DNA from: Flavobacteriales bacterium
GTDB lineage: Bacteria; Bacteroidota; Bacteroidia; Flavobacteriales_E; Vicingaceae
Assembly: GCA_003487525.1 (NCBI GenBank)
Contig: DNDT01000325.1
Coordinates: 1-5,640, forward strand
Direction of reading: 5' to 3'
DNA: 5,640 nt
The translations under genes and the position numbers were made by a program. The number at the start of each line of letters is the position of its first letter. The stretch's first letter is position 1. This document shows, one piece after another, positions 1 to 5,640 of this stretch. The notes under the pieces are model-generated. The model searched no databases. It was not told where the DNA came from and saw nothing but the letters and a program-made list of their open reading frames with translations.

Positions 1-1
1 A

Positions 2-79
2 AAAAAGGATATGTACAAAAAGGAAAAGGACCGGGAAAAGAAAAAACCAGCCAAGAATAAAACAAACATTCGAATGTAG
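2..79 (+). CDS. 3' end of a convergent gene with a lysine-rich C-terminal tail (partial)
   Basis: Frame 2 is open from the window edge to a TAG at 77-79 and gives 25 residues, of which 11 are lysine and two arginine, ending in KPAKNKTNIRM. Strongly basic tails of this kind are common at the C-terminus of nucleic-acid-binding proteins in Bacteroidota, such as DEAD-box RNA helicases and some ribosomal or DNA-binding proteins, but nothing here identifies the family. The stop falls only 7 nt from the stop of the minus-strand SpoIID-domain gene, a usual spacing for convergent neighbours, and the reading stops cleanly before entering that gene. Frame 1 is also open here but runs on antisense through the neighbouring gene, so it is less likely. 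The stretch is very A-rich, so an accidental open frame full of AAA and AAG codons is a real alternative. No terminator is visible between the two genes. Confidence 0.4.
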   Translation, partial: KKDMYKKEKDREKKKPAKNKTNIRM

Positions 80-86
80 ACATGTC

Positions 87-1262
87 CTACCTTCCTTCCC
101 TGAAAAAATCCAGGGCAGACAAATCCACCAAATGAACGTCCTTGTAATAGAAATGCAGAATATCGGGATACGAGTACCCGGACGAAGCCATCTTCATGGC
201 CCCTTCCTGACAAAGGCCGGTTCCATGCCCAAATCCCCTGCCTGTGAGATATACGTATTCACCATCCGGCACGGCATTGAAAAAAGTCGATTTTAATTTC
301 CAGTCCGAACGAATCGTTTTCAGCGGGATGTTCAATTCTCCAACGTCGTAATTTGACTTGCGCTGATTTTGGTAAAACGCTTCAAGTTCTCCGGAAGGTC
401 CTGCACCGGAACTGTTTCTGCCTTTTGCCTGCAGGTAACCGATCCATTGGCTTTTTGAGATTTTCTTTGACCAACTGGCATTCGGTTCGTTCACGCAGAA
501 CGGATCTTTTACGGAACGCAGGTAATACACGGACTTTTGCCACACGTCTTCCGAATTTACTGTCTGACCGCCACAATTGGAATAAAATGCCGCCGTAATC
601 AAATTGATGTCACTGTCAACGATCACCAATCCCTTTGTGGACTTACTGGCCTTCTCGATTTCCTTATTGCTGCAACTTCGGTAGTACGCCTGGCAGTGAA
701 CCCTGTCACATAAATTAAACCCATCGTACTCGTGTTTGTTCAAATTCTCAAGCACATAGGTCCTGCAAAGAATGGCCTGAAGTTTGAAAAACTCGGGAGC
801 GGGATTCGGGCCCACTTCGGCCTGTACCACCCCGGCGACATAATTTTCAATGTCAACGTTGTTTACCAGGCGCAATCCGGTTGGCTTTAGTGAAACCTTG
901 AGATTGTCCTCGTAGAATCTCATATCCTTTTCGGGCGTAATGGGCGTTGCCCTGAACGAATTGGAAGTTTCCTTACCGATGAGATAAATTTTCTGGTACT
1001 GACCGAAGCGCACATTTGGCGACTTCACCTCAATTTTATTGCCGGTTTTGTAGATGAAGATGAACTCTCCCTTGTTTAGTTCCGTAATCTTGTTGTTGTC
1101 CGCAAAAACAGCATACCGCCCCTCTTCTACCTGGAAAGAGAATCGCTGAATGTTGTACCATTCCATCACTCCGATGTTCATGAATTCACCCTGAGCAATG
1201 ATGAAGGTGTTCACAAACAACAGGCCTGAAACCAGAAAATATTTTAATGCGCTCACAATCAC
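87..1262 (-). CDS. Exported SpoIID/LytB-domain protein, probable peptidoglycan-acting enzyme
   Basis: This 391-residue protein has an N-terminal signal peptide: Lys7, then a hydrophobic stretch at about 8-22, with likely cleavage near IIA-QGEF (23/24), so it should act in the periplasm or outside the cell. The SpoIID/LytB domain spans about 135-380. Visible family motifs are VDIENYVAGVVQAEV with Glu149 in the position of the catalytic acid, FFKLQAILCRTYV (158-170), CDRVHCQAY (185-193, possible metal ligands Cys185, His189, Cys190), YSNCGGQTVNSEDVW (227-241) and GRGFGHGTGLCQEGA (341-355). In sporulating Firmicutes SpoIID is a lytic transglycosylase acting on denuded glycan, and LytB-type relatives enhance amidases. 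The exact activity here is unknown. The start is GTG: the only in-frame stop upstream is at 1278-1280, no ATG lies between, and the first internal ATG (residue 28) would remove the signal peptide. It begins 25 nt after lpxB, so it is probably the last gene of that operon. Confidence 0.88.
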   Translation of the reverse strand: MIVSALKYFLVSGLLFVNTFIIAQGEFMNIGVMEWYNIQRFSFQVEEGRYAVFADNNKITELNKGEFIFIYKTGNKIEVKSPNVRFGQYQKIYLIGKETSNSFRATPITPEKDMRFYEDNLKVSLKPTGLRLVNNVDIENYVAGVVQAEVGPNPAPEFFKLQAILCRTYVLENLNKHEYDGFNLCDRVHCQAYYRSCSNKEIEKASKSTKGLVIVDSDINLITAAFYSNCGGQTVNSEDVWQKSVYYLRSVKDPFCVNEPNASWSKKISKSQWIGYLQAKGRNSSGAGPSGELEAFYQNQRKSNYDVGELNIPLKTIRSDWKLKSTFFNAVPDGEYVYLTGRGFGHGTGLCQEGAMKMASSGYSYPDILHFYYKDVHLVDLSALDFFREGR

Positions 1263-1287
1263 AAAATTAGATAGAATTTATCTTCGA

Positions 1288-2406
1288 TTATGTACTTAGG
1301 TAACTAATCATCAACGAAGCCGTTTTATCAGACGCCCCTTGTCCACCAAGCCTTTCAGCCAATTCATCCATGTTTTTCAACATCTCATTTCTATAATCTC
1401 CCTCTTTCAACAAGGCTTCCAATTCAATGGAAAGGTTTTTCGAGGTGAAATCACGTTGAATCAGTTCCTTGACTATCAGCTTGTCCATGATTAGGTTGAC
1501 CAGCGAGATGTACTCCACTTTTACAAGCTGACGCGCTAGAAGAAAGGACAGGTAATTTCCACTGTAACACACAACCTCGGGAACCTTAAAAAGGGCTGTT
1601 TCGAGGGTAGCCGTTCCGGAAGTCACCAATGCAGCCCTGGAATGTCTAAGCAGCGCATAGGTTTGGTTGGAGATAATCGAAATTGGCATCTTGCCACAAA
1701 TGTTGCGGTAGAATTCCTCCGGTACCGAAGGTGCACCCGCTATCACAAACTGAAATTCGCTGAATTTTTTGGATGCCTTCAGCATTACTGGCAGCATCCG
1801 CTCTATTTCCTGCTTCCGGCTACCGGGTAAAATGGCGACAATGGCATTATCCGTTAAGTTATATGCCGTTAAAAATTCCGCCCTGCTTTGTTCTTGAATT
1901 CCATTGTGAATGGCATCCAGAAGCGGATGACCGACGAAATCCACCGGATAATCATACTTCTCGTAGAATGCCTTTTCAAAGGGCAGAATGACAAACATGT
2001 TGTCCACCAATCGCTTTATCTTATGAACCCTGGATTGATTCCAGGCCCAAACCTGGGGCGATATGTAATAGAAAACCTTTATTCCTTTTTTTTTCGCGAA
2101 TCCGGCCATTCTAAGATTAAACCCGGGGTAATCTATCAAGATCAACACATCCGGTTTAAAACTTGAAATGTCGGTGCGGCAGAACGCAAAGTTTTTTCTG
2201 ATGGTGTTTATATTCCCAAGTACTTCAAGAAAGCCCATAAAAGCCAGATCGCGGTAATGCTTCACAAGGGTACCGCCCTGTTGCTCCATCAGGTCACCAC
2301 CCCAAAATCTGAATTCAGCTTTGCTGTCCCTGGCCCTGAGAGAACGCATGAGATTGGAACCATGTAAGTCCCCCGAAGCTTCGCCTGCAATAATATAGTA
2401 CTTCAC
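1288..2406 (-). CDS. lpxB: Lipid-A-disaccharide synthase LpxB
   Basis: LpxB is the GT19-family, GT-B-fold glycosyltransferase that joins UDP-2,3-diacylglucosamine to lipid X to form the beta-1,6-linked lipid A disaccharide on the inner face of the inner membrane. At 372 residues it has the usual family length. Motifs in order are GEASGDLHG (8-16), MGFLEVLG (57-64), IDYPGFNL (91-98), in which Asp92 matches the essential E. coli Asp98, YYISPQVWAWNQSRVHKIKR (113-132), LPFEKAFYEKY (141-151), FVGHPLLD (157-164), LPGSRKQEIE (193-202), where Arg197 matches E. coli Arg201, and TSGTATLETAL (262-272). All expected catalytic segments are present. The start is GTG at 2404-2406, and the protein begins exactly as relatives do. 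No Shine-Dalgarno sequence precedes it. The last base of the upstream TAG stop is the first base of this GTG (TAGTG), which suggests reinitiation or translational coupling. Its presence shows a Gram-negative outer membrane containing lipid A. Confidence 0.97.
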   Translation of the reverse strand: MKYYIIAGEASGDLHGSNLMRSLRARDSKAEFRFWGGDLMEQQGGTLVKHYRDLAFMGFLEVLGNINTIRKNFAFCRTDISSFKPDVLILIDYPGFNLRMAGFAKKKGIKVFYYISPQVWAWNQSRVHKIKRLVDNMFVILPFEKAFYEKYDYPVDFVGHPLLDAIHNGIQEQSRAEFLTAYNLTDNAIVAILPGSRKQEIERMLPVMLKASKKFSEFQFVIAGAPSVPEEFYRNICGKMPISIISNQTYALLRHSRAALVTSGTATLETALFKVPEVVCYSGNYLSFLLARQLVKVEYISLVNLIMDKLIVKELIQRDFTSKNLSIELEALLKEGDYRNEMLKNMDELAERLGGQGASDKTASLMISYLST

Positions 2407-2702
2407 TAAATGAATATTTTTAATCCAAAAATCACAAAAGCATACAGCAAGGTAGACAATAATACCCCTGCCGAGCCATCGTCCTTATCGAGCCATATAA
2501 ATGCGAAAAAAAGGAGGAGATTCACCAAAACCGCAAGGCTGAGCATGGGAGTGAATAACGTAGTGTACCACAATCGCTCGATAAACACGGTGAATCCAAC
2601 GTCCGAATACTGAATCAGGTAGTAAAGCCAAAGGACGATCGGTGGTCCGATTAAACCAATCACTCCGCCGGAAATGCGCAGGAGAATTTTAGAATCTTTC
2701 AT
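2406..2702 (-). CDS. Small three-helix membrane protein of unknown function between surE and lpxB
   Basis: I do not recognise a named family. Starting at the ATG at 2700-2702 the protein has 98 residues and is strongly hydrophobic, with three predicted membrane segments at about 9-31 (containing GLIGPPIVLWLYYL), 50-71 (TPMLSLAVLVNLLLFFAFIWL) and 78-97. A short acidic stretch, LDKDDGS (71-77), connects the last two helices. The first helix begins soon after KDSKILLR, so the positive-inside rule suggests a cytoplasmic N-terminus, a periplasmic loop near SDVGFTVFIER, and the DKDD loop in the cytoplasm. An in-frame ATG 48 nt further upstream (2750) is possible, but it would lie deeper inside surE. 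The chosen start still overlaps the end of surE by 14 nt, and the stop shares one base with the lpxB start. This two-sided overlap strongly supports a real, co-translated gene. A role in the envelope or lipid A pathway is only inference from position. Confidence 0.8.
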   Translation of the reverse strand: MKDSKILLRISGGVIGLIGPPIVLWLYYLIQYSDVGFTVFIERLWYTTLFTPMLSLAVLVNLLLFFAFIWLDKDDGSAGVLLSTLLYAFVIFGLKIFI

Positions 2703-3465
2703 TTTCAAGATCTTTAAAATGTTCCATTGAATCGTAATCGGTGAAATCACATTCCACGGGAACGATCGAAACGTAGTTGTTTTTTAATGCCCACTCATCG
2801 GTGTCCTCTCCCATGTCGTGATTTATAAATTTACCGGTCAGCCAATAATACGTATTTCCCGCCGGATCCTGACGTTCGTCAAATTCTTCCTCCCAAACCG
2901 CGTGAGCCTGACGACAGACCTTGATCCCGGCAAGCAATTTTGGATCGATGGCCGGAATGTTGACGTTGAGGCACGAATTGGCAGGCATTCCTTTTGCAAG
3001 GATTTTTGCACTTATTTCCTTTGCGATGTCAGCTGCCGCACTAAAATCCGCATCAATGGAATGGCTGCACAACGAAAATCCGATGGCGGGAATGTTCTCG
3101 ATGGCCCCTTCGACCGCAGCCGACATGGTACCGCTGTATATGACATTAATGGATGAATTGGAGCCGTGATTAATCCCGGACAGTATCAGGTCGGGTTTTC
3201 GATCCATGATCTTATTCACGGCTATTTTGACACAGTCTACCGGGGTGCCGGAGCAGGAATAACCGGGTAATCCTTCCACCTCGATCTTGTTTATGTGCAA
3301 GGTCGCACTGACCGTAATGGCATGCCCCATACCTGACTGCGGCTTGTCCGGGGCAACGATGACCAATTGTCCGAGATCTTTCACGGCATTGATCAGCGCT
3401 CTCATACCCGGAGCACTGTAGCCGTCGTCATTGGTTATCAGGATTAATGGTTTATTACCGGTCAT
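2689..3465 (-). CDS. surE: 5'-nucleotidase / survival protein SurE
   Basis: SurE enzymes are cytosolic, divalent-metal-dependent phosphatases that remove phosphate from nucleoside 5'- and 3'-monophosphates, and in some species from short polyphosphate; they are linked to stress and stationary-phase survival. From the ATG at 3463-3465 the protein has 258 residues, normal for the family. The signature metal site is complete: ITNDDG with Asp13 and Asp14, Ser44 in APDKPQSGMGHAIT, and Asn99 in LSGINHGSN. CSGTPVDCVK (71-80) and YSGTMSAAVEGA (110-121) are also typical. An in-frame ATG at 3501 would add 12 residues, but it abuts the T-tract of the dnaK terminator and the family normally starts close to the ITNDDG strand, so I prefer 3465. 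No clear Shine-Dalgarno sequence precedes either start. The gene overlaps the next gene by 14 nt and is probably the first gene of the cluster. Confidence 0.96.
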   Translation of the reverse strand: MTGNKPLILITNDDGYSAPGMRALINAVKDLGQLVIVAPDKPQSGMGHAITVSATLHINKIEVEGLPGYSCSGTPVDCVKIAVNKIMDRKPDLILSGINHGSNSSINVIYSGTMSAAVEGAIENIPAIGFSLCSHSIDADFSAAADIAKEISAKILAKGMPANSCLNVNIPAIDPKLLAGIKVCRQAHAVWEEEFDERQDPAGNTYYWLTGKFINHDMGEDTDEWALKNNYVSIVPVECDFTDYDSMEHFKDLENERF

Positions 3466-3501
3466 AAACTGTGGTATCAAATCTGTGTAAAAATAAGGCA
3501 T

Positions 3502-3531
3502 AAAAAAGCCCGTCCACTGTTGGACGGGCTT
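3502..3531 (-). terminator. Rho-independent terminator of dnaK
   Basis: A perfect 11-bp stem (AAGCCCGTCCA pairing with TGGACGGGCTT, bases 3506-3516 and 3521-3531) with a 4-nt loop is followed, on the minus strand, by a run of six T. It begins 21 nt after the dnaK stop codon. In the plus direction the stem is followed by TCCTTTTTAA after its arm, so weak bidirectional function is possible, but no plus-strand gene feeds into it. It separates dnaK from the surE cluster, and the surE start lies only 36 nt beyond it, which implies that surE has its own promoter in or near this gap or relies on read-through. Confidence 0.92.
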
Positions 3532-3552
3532 CCTTTTTAAACAATTTGACTC

Positions 3553-5460
3553 TTACTTCTTGTCTTCTTCGGAAACTTCTTCAAAATCGACATCGGTAAC
3601 TTCATCCTGGCCACTGCCTGAAGCTGAAGCTTCCGCTTCGGCATCACCACCGGCCTGATTCGATGCGTTATACATGTCCTGAGAAGCAGCCTGGAAGACC
3701 GAATTCAGCTTTTCCATGGAGGTGTCAATGGCAGCGATGTCTTTCGCTTCATGCGCTTTCTTAAGTTCGGCAAGCGCATCCTCGATCGGCTGTTTCTTAT
3801 CCGCCGGCAATTTGTCACCAAATTCCTTTAGTTGTTTTTCCGTTTGGAAAATCAATCCGTCAGCCGCATTCAATTTATCGACCATTTCCTTTTCCTGCTT
3901 GTCGCTTTCCGCATTTTCTTCGGCTTCGCGCTTCATCTTTGCGATTTCATCGTCACTCAAGCCTGAAGAAGCTTCGATTCGGATACTTTGTTCCTTGCCT
4001 GTGGCCTTATCCTTGGCATGCACGTGCAGAATTCCATTCGCATCAATGTCAAAGGTCACTTCAATCTGAGGCACACCTCTGGGTGCCGGTGGTATTCCAT
4101 CCAGATGGAACCTTCCTATGGTTTTGTTTCCATTTGCCATCGGGCGTTCTCCCTGAAGTACGTGTATTTCTACCGAAGGCTGGTTGTCTGCAGCTGTCGA
4201 GAATGTCTCTGACTTCTTGGTCGGTATCGTCGTATTGGACTCAATCAACCTGGTCATCACTCCTCCCATGGTTTCGATTCCAAGTGAAAGCGGAGTCACG
4301 TCCAACAGAAGGACGTCCTTGACCTCACCTGTCAGCACACCACCCTGAATGGCCGCGCCAATGGCTACAACTTCGTCCGGATTTACACCCTTGCTCGGTT
4401 CTTTTCCAAAGAAGGATTTAACCGCTTCCTGAATGGCGGGAATCCTGGTTGAACCACCCACAAGGATGATCTCATCGATATCGCTTGTTTTCAGCTTTGC
4501 GTTGCTCAGCGCAGTTTTGCAAGGCTCAATTGTTCTTTTAATTAGTCCGTCTACAAGTTTTTCAAAATTTGCCCTGGAAAGTGTTCTGACCAGGTGTTTT
4601 GGTCCGCTTGAAGTAGCCGTGATGTAGGGAAGATTTATTTCAGTCTGTGTCGAACTTGAAAGTTCCACCTTTGCTTTTTCAGCTGCTTCCTTTAAACGCT
4701 GAAGGGCCATGGGATCTTCTCTCAGGTCCATGGATTCTTCTTTCTTGAATTCATCTGCCAGCCAGTCGATGATTGCCTGATCAAAGTCGTCTCCTCCGAG
4801 GTGGGTATCACCGTCGGTTGATTTTACTTCAAAGACACCGTCGCCCAATTCCAAAATGGAAACGTCATGCGTTCCGCCACCGCAGTCAAATACCACGATT
4901 TTCATGTCCTTGTTTCTCTTGTCAAGACCATAGGCAAGCGCAGCCGCTGTTGGTTCGTTAATGATACGCTTCACATTCAGACCGGCAATTTCACCGGCTT
5001 CCTTGGTAGCCTGACGTTGAGAATCACTGAAATACGCCGGTACGGTAATAACCGCGTCCGATACGCTTGTTCCGAGATAATCTTCGGCTGTTTTCTTCAT
5101 TTTTTGAAGAACCATGGCAGAAATTTCCTGCGGTGTGTACAAACGATCGTTCACTTTTACCCTAGGCGTATTGTTGTCGCCTTTTTCCACGGTATAGGGC
5201 ATTCTCTTGATTTCCTTCGAAACTTCAGAAAACTGACTTCCCATAAACCGTTTGATTGATGAGATTGTATTAACTGGGTTTGTTATCGCCTGACGTTTTG
5301 CAGGGTCCCCTACTTTTCTCTCACCACCATCGATGAACGCCACAATGGATGGGGTCGTTCTTTTTCCTTCACTGTTAGGGATCACTACCGGCTCGTTACC
5401 TTCCATTACTGCAACGCACGAGTTCGTGGTTCCCAAATCGATTCCGATGATTTTTCCCAT
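3553..5460 (-). CDS. dnaK: Molecular chaperone DnaK (Hsp70)
   Basis: DnaK binds exposed hydrophobic segments of unfolded proteins in an ATP-driven cycle with DnaJ and GrpE in the cytosol. The 635-residue protein is full length (E. coli: 638). The nucleotide-binding domain (about 1-380) shows [10 protein letters not shown] (6-15, Asp8), Lys70 in SSIKRF, Glu169 in [14 protein letters not shown], the phosphate-2 loop DCGGGTHD (192-199, Thr197 matching the E. coli autophosphorylation threonine) and [13 protein letters not shown] (332-344). The interdomain linker VLLLDV (383-388) leads into the substrate-binding domain with [18 protein letters not shown], then the helical lid (about 500-600), a Gly/Ala/Ser/Glu-rich stretch and an acidic tail, [15 protein letters not shown]. 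Phosphate-2 is unusual in having Cys and His where E. coli has Leu and Phe (DLGGGTFD). The start is the ATG at 5458-5460, which has a good ribosome binding site; the in-frame ATG nine codons upstream would add residues not seen in the family. grpE and dnaJ are not adjacent, and a terminator follows, so the gene is probably monocistronic. Confidence 0.99.
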   Translation of the reverse strand: MGKIIGIDLGTTNSCVAVMEGNEPVVIPNSEGKRTTPSIVAFIDGGERKVGDPAKRQAITNPVNTISSIKRFMGSQFSEVSKEIKRMPYTVEKGDNNTPRVKVNDRLYTPQEISAMVLQKMKKTAEDYLGTSVSDAVITVPAYFSDSQRQATKEAGEIAGLNVKRIINEPTAAALAYGLDKRNKDMKIVVFDCGGGTHDVSILELGDGVFEVKSTDGDTHLGGDDFDQAIIDWLADEFKKEESMDLREDPMALQRLKEAAEKAKVELSSSTQTEINLPYITATSSGPKHLVRTLSRANFEKLVDGLIKRTIEPCKTALSNAKLKTSDIDEIILVGGSTRIPAIQEAVKSFFGKEPSKGVNPDEVVAIGAAIQGGVLTGEVKDVLLLDVTPLSLGIETMGGVMTRLIESNTTIPTKKSETFSTAADNQPSVEIHVLQGERPMANGNKTIGRFHLDGIPPAPRGVPQIEVTFDIDANGILHVHAKDKATGKEQSIRIEASSGLSDDEIAKMKREAEENAESDKQEKEMVDKLNAADGLIFQTEKQLKEFGDKLPADKKQPIEDALAELKKAHEAKDIAAIDTSMEKLNSVFQAASQDMYNASNQAGGDAEAEASASGSGQDEVTDVDFEEVSEEDKK

Positions 5461-5467
5461 GGCAATA

Positions 5468-5472
5468 CTCCT
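5468..5472 (-). promoter_or_regulatory. Ribosome binding site of dnaK
   Basis: AGGAG on the minus strand lies 7 nt before the ATG at 5460. It is the only strong Shine-Dalgarno match in front of a minus-strand gene in this window, and it decides in favour of the [10 protein letters not shown] start over the ATG at 5487, since it lies within the nine-codon extension that the upstream start would create. Strong initiation fits a highly expressed chaperone. Confidence 0.85.
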
Positions 5473-5554
5473 ACTTTGCAATTTCAATCTGCTATAGGAT
5501 ACCGTATGAGTGCAAGAATCATGTTAACAAGTTGTAGAAATTACATTGAAATTA

Positions 5555-5581
5555 CCCCCACCCGCTGCGGCACCCTCCCCC
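5555..5581 (-). repeat. Symmetric C-run/G-run block, G-quadruplex-prone, part of a REP-like module
   Basis: On the plus strand, C-runs of 5, 3, 3 and 5 bases are arranged in mirror order: C5-A-C3, a 9-nt centre, then C3-T-C5. The centre, with one flanking C, holds CCGCTGCGG (5562-5570), a 4-bp hairpin around a single T. The minus strand, which is the dnaK sense strand, therefore reads G5-A-G3-(9 nt)-G3-T-G5 and meets the simple criteria for a G-quadruplex with one long, self-pairing loop. Pyrimidine-rich blocks with a small GC palindrome between C-runs resemble dispersed intergenic palindromic repeats known in many bacteria. That it is dispersed here is inference, since only one copy lies in the window. 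Confidence 0.5.
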
Positions 5582-5615
5582 ATTATCCGCTGACGTTTGC
5601 GGATAATGGGGGAGG
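5574..5615. repeat. Perfect 17-bp inverted repeat (long hairpin) upstream of dnaK
   Basis: CCTCCCCCATTATCCGC (5574-5590) and its exact reverse complement GCGGATAATGGGGGAGG (5599-5615) flank an 8-nt loop, TGACGTTT. The stem has no mismatch and ends at both outer sides. No T-tract follows on either strand, so it is not a standard Rho-independent terminator. It sits about 115 nt upstream of the dnaK start and overlaps the C-run block, sharing bases 5574-5581, so the two structures are mutually exclusive. The likeliest nature is a dispersed palindromic element (REP/MITE-like), or possibly the 3' or 5' structure of a neighbouring transcript outside the window. The remaining bases to the window end carry only a weak 6-bp inverted repeat (GAAGGT 5615-5620, ACCTTC 5633-5638). 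Confidence 0.8.
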
Positions 5616-5640
5616 AAGGTCATGGCTCACTCACCTTCAC

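Noticed and set aside
68..77. 10-bp palindrome CATTCGAATG just before the convergent stop
   Set aside because: It is short, has no loop or T-tract, and is likely to arise by chance in the tail codons.
98..115. CCCTG...CAGGG inverted repeat near the end of the SpoIID-domain gene
   Set aside because: It has only 5 bp with an 8-nt loop, lies inside the coding sequence, and has no following T-tract, so it is not a terminator.
3716..4069. Plus-strand 117-residue open frame opposite the 3' part of dnaK
   Set aside because: It is antisense to the conserved DnaK lid. Its Ser/Ala/Phe-rich composition is the mirror of Glu/Lys/Ala codons on the sense strand, and it has no family motif.
4867..5259. Plus-strand 130-residue open frame opposite the dnaK nucleotide-binding domain
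   Set aside because: It lies wholly antisense to highly conserved coding sequence, shows no recognisable domain, and is explained by codon bias of dnaK.
3553..5460. dnaK as part of a grpE-dnaK-dnaJ operon
   Set aside because: A strong terminator follows dnaK and surE comes next. No grpE-like sequence is seen in the 180 nt upstream.
5508..5515. GAGTGCAA resembling one half of a CIRCE (HrcA) operator upstream of dnaK
   Set aside because: The second inverted half at 9-nt spacing is absent, so it is not a CIRCE element.
5501..5530. Possible sigma70-like promoter for dnaK (TTGTTA, 18 nt, TACGGT on the minus strand)
   Set aside because: The -10 match is only three of six, and no TAnnTTTG element typical of Bacteroidota lies at a proper distance. 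The true promoter cannot be placed from sequence alone.

Overview
The window most likely comes from a member of the Bacteroidota, probably an environmental or uncultured lineage. Four things point there: an LpxB opening MKYYIIAGEASGDLHG and carrying the IDYPGFNL form of the active-site loop; a DnaK ending in an acidic tail of the VTDVDFEEV type; the order surE, small membrane protein, lpxB; and, apart from dnaK, starts without a recognisable Shine-Dalgarno sequence, two of them GTG. This is a family-level judgement from memory, not a database match.

Layout. All complete genes lie on the minus strand, so transcription runs from high to low coordinates. At the right edge (about 5555-5615) a structured non-coding module combines a symmetric C-run block and a perfect 17-bp inverted repeat. 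Next come the dnaK leader and dnaK itself (5460-3553), with a strong ribosome binding site, closed by a clear Rho-independent terminator (3531-3502). Downstream is a tight four-gene cluster: surE (3465-2689), a 98-residue three-helix membrane protein (2702-2406), lpxB (2406-1288) and an exported SpoIID/LytB-domain protein (1262-87). The first three genes overlap, and the fourth starts 25 nt after lpxB, which suggests one operon. At the far left, bases 2-79 on the plus strand read as the lysine-rich C-terminal tail of a convergent gene whose body lies outside the window.

How they work together. DnaK is the general cytosolic Hsp70 chaperone and is its own transcription unit. The second cluster leans towards the cell envelope. 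LpxB makes the lipid A disaccharide. The SpoIID-domain protein is exported and probably acts on peptidoglycan. The small membrane protein is unknown but appears translationally linked to surE and lpxB. SurE is a nucleotide phosphatase with no obvious envelope role.

No convincing new biological system is present. The most interesting items are the structured repeat module upstream of dnaK, the unexplained membrane protein between surE and lpxB, and the SpoIID-domain enzyme in a lipid A gene cluster. No tRNA, rRNA, CRISPR array or transposase gene was seen.
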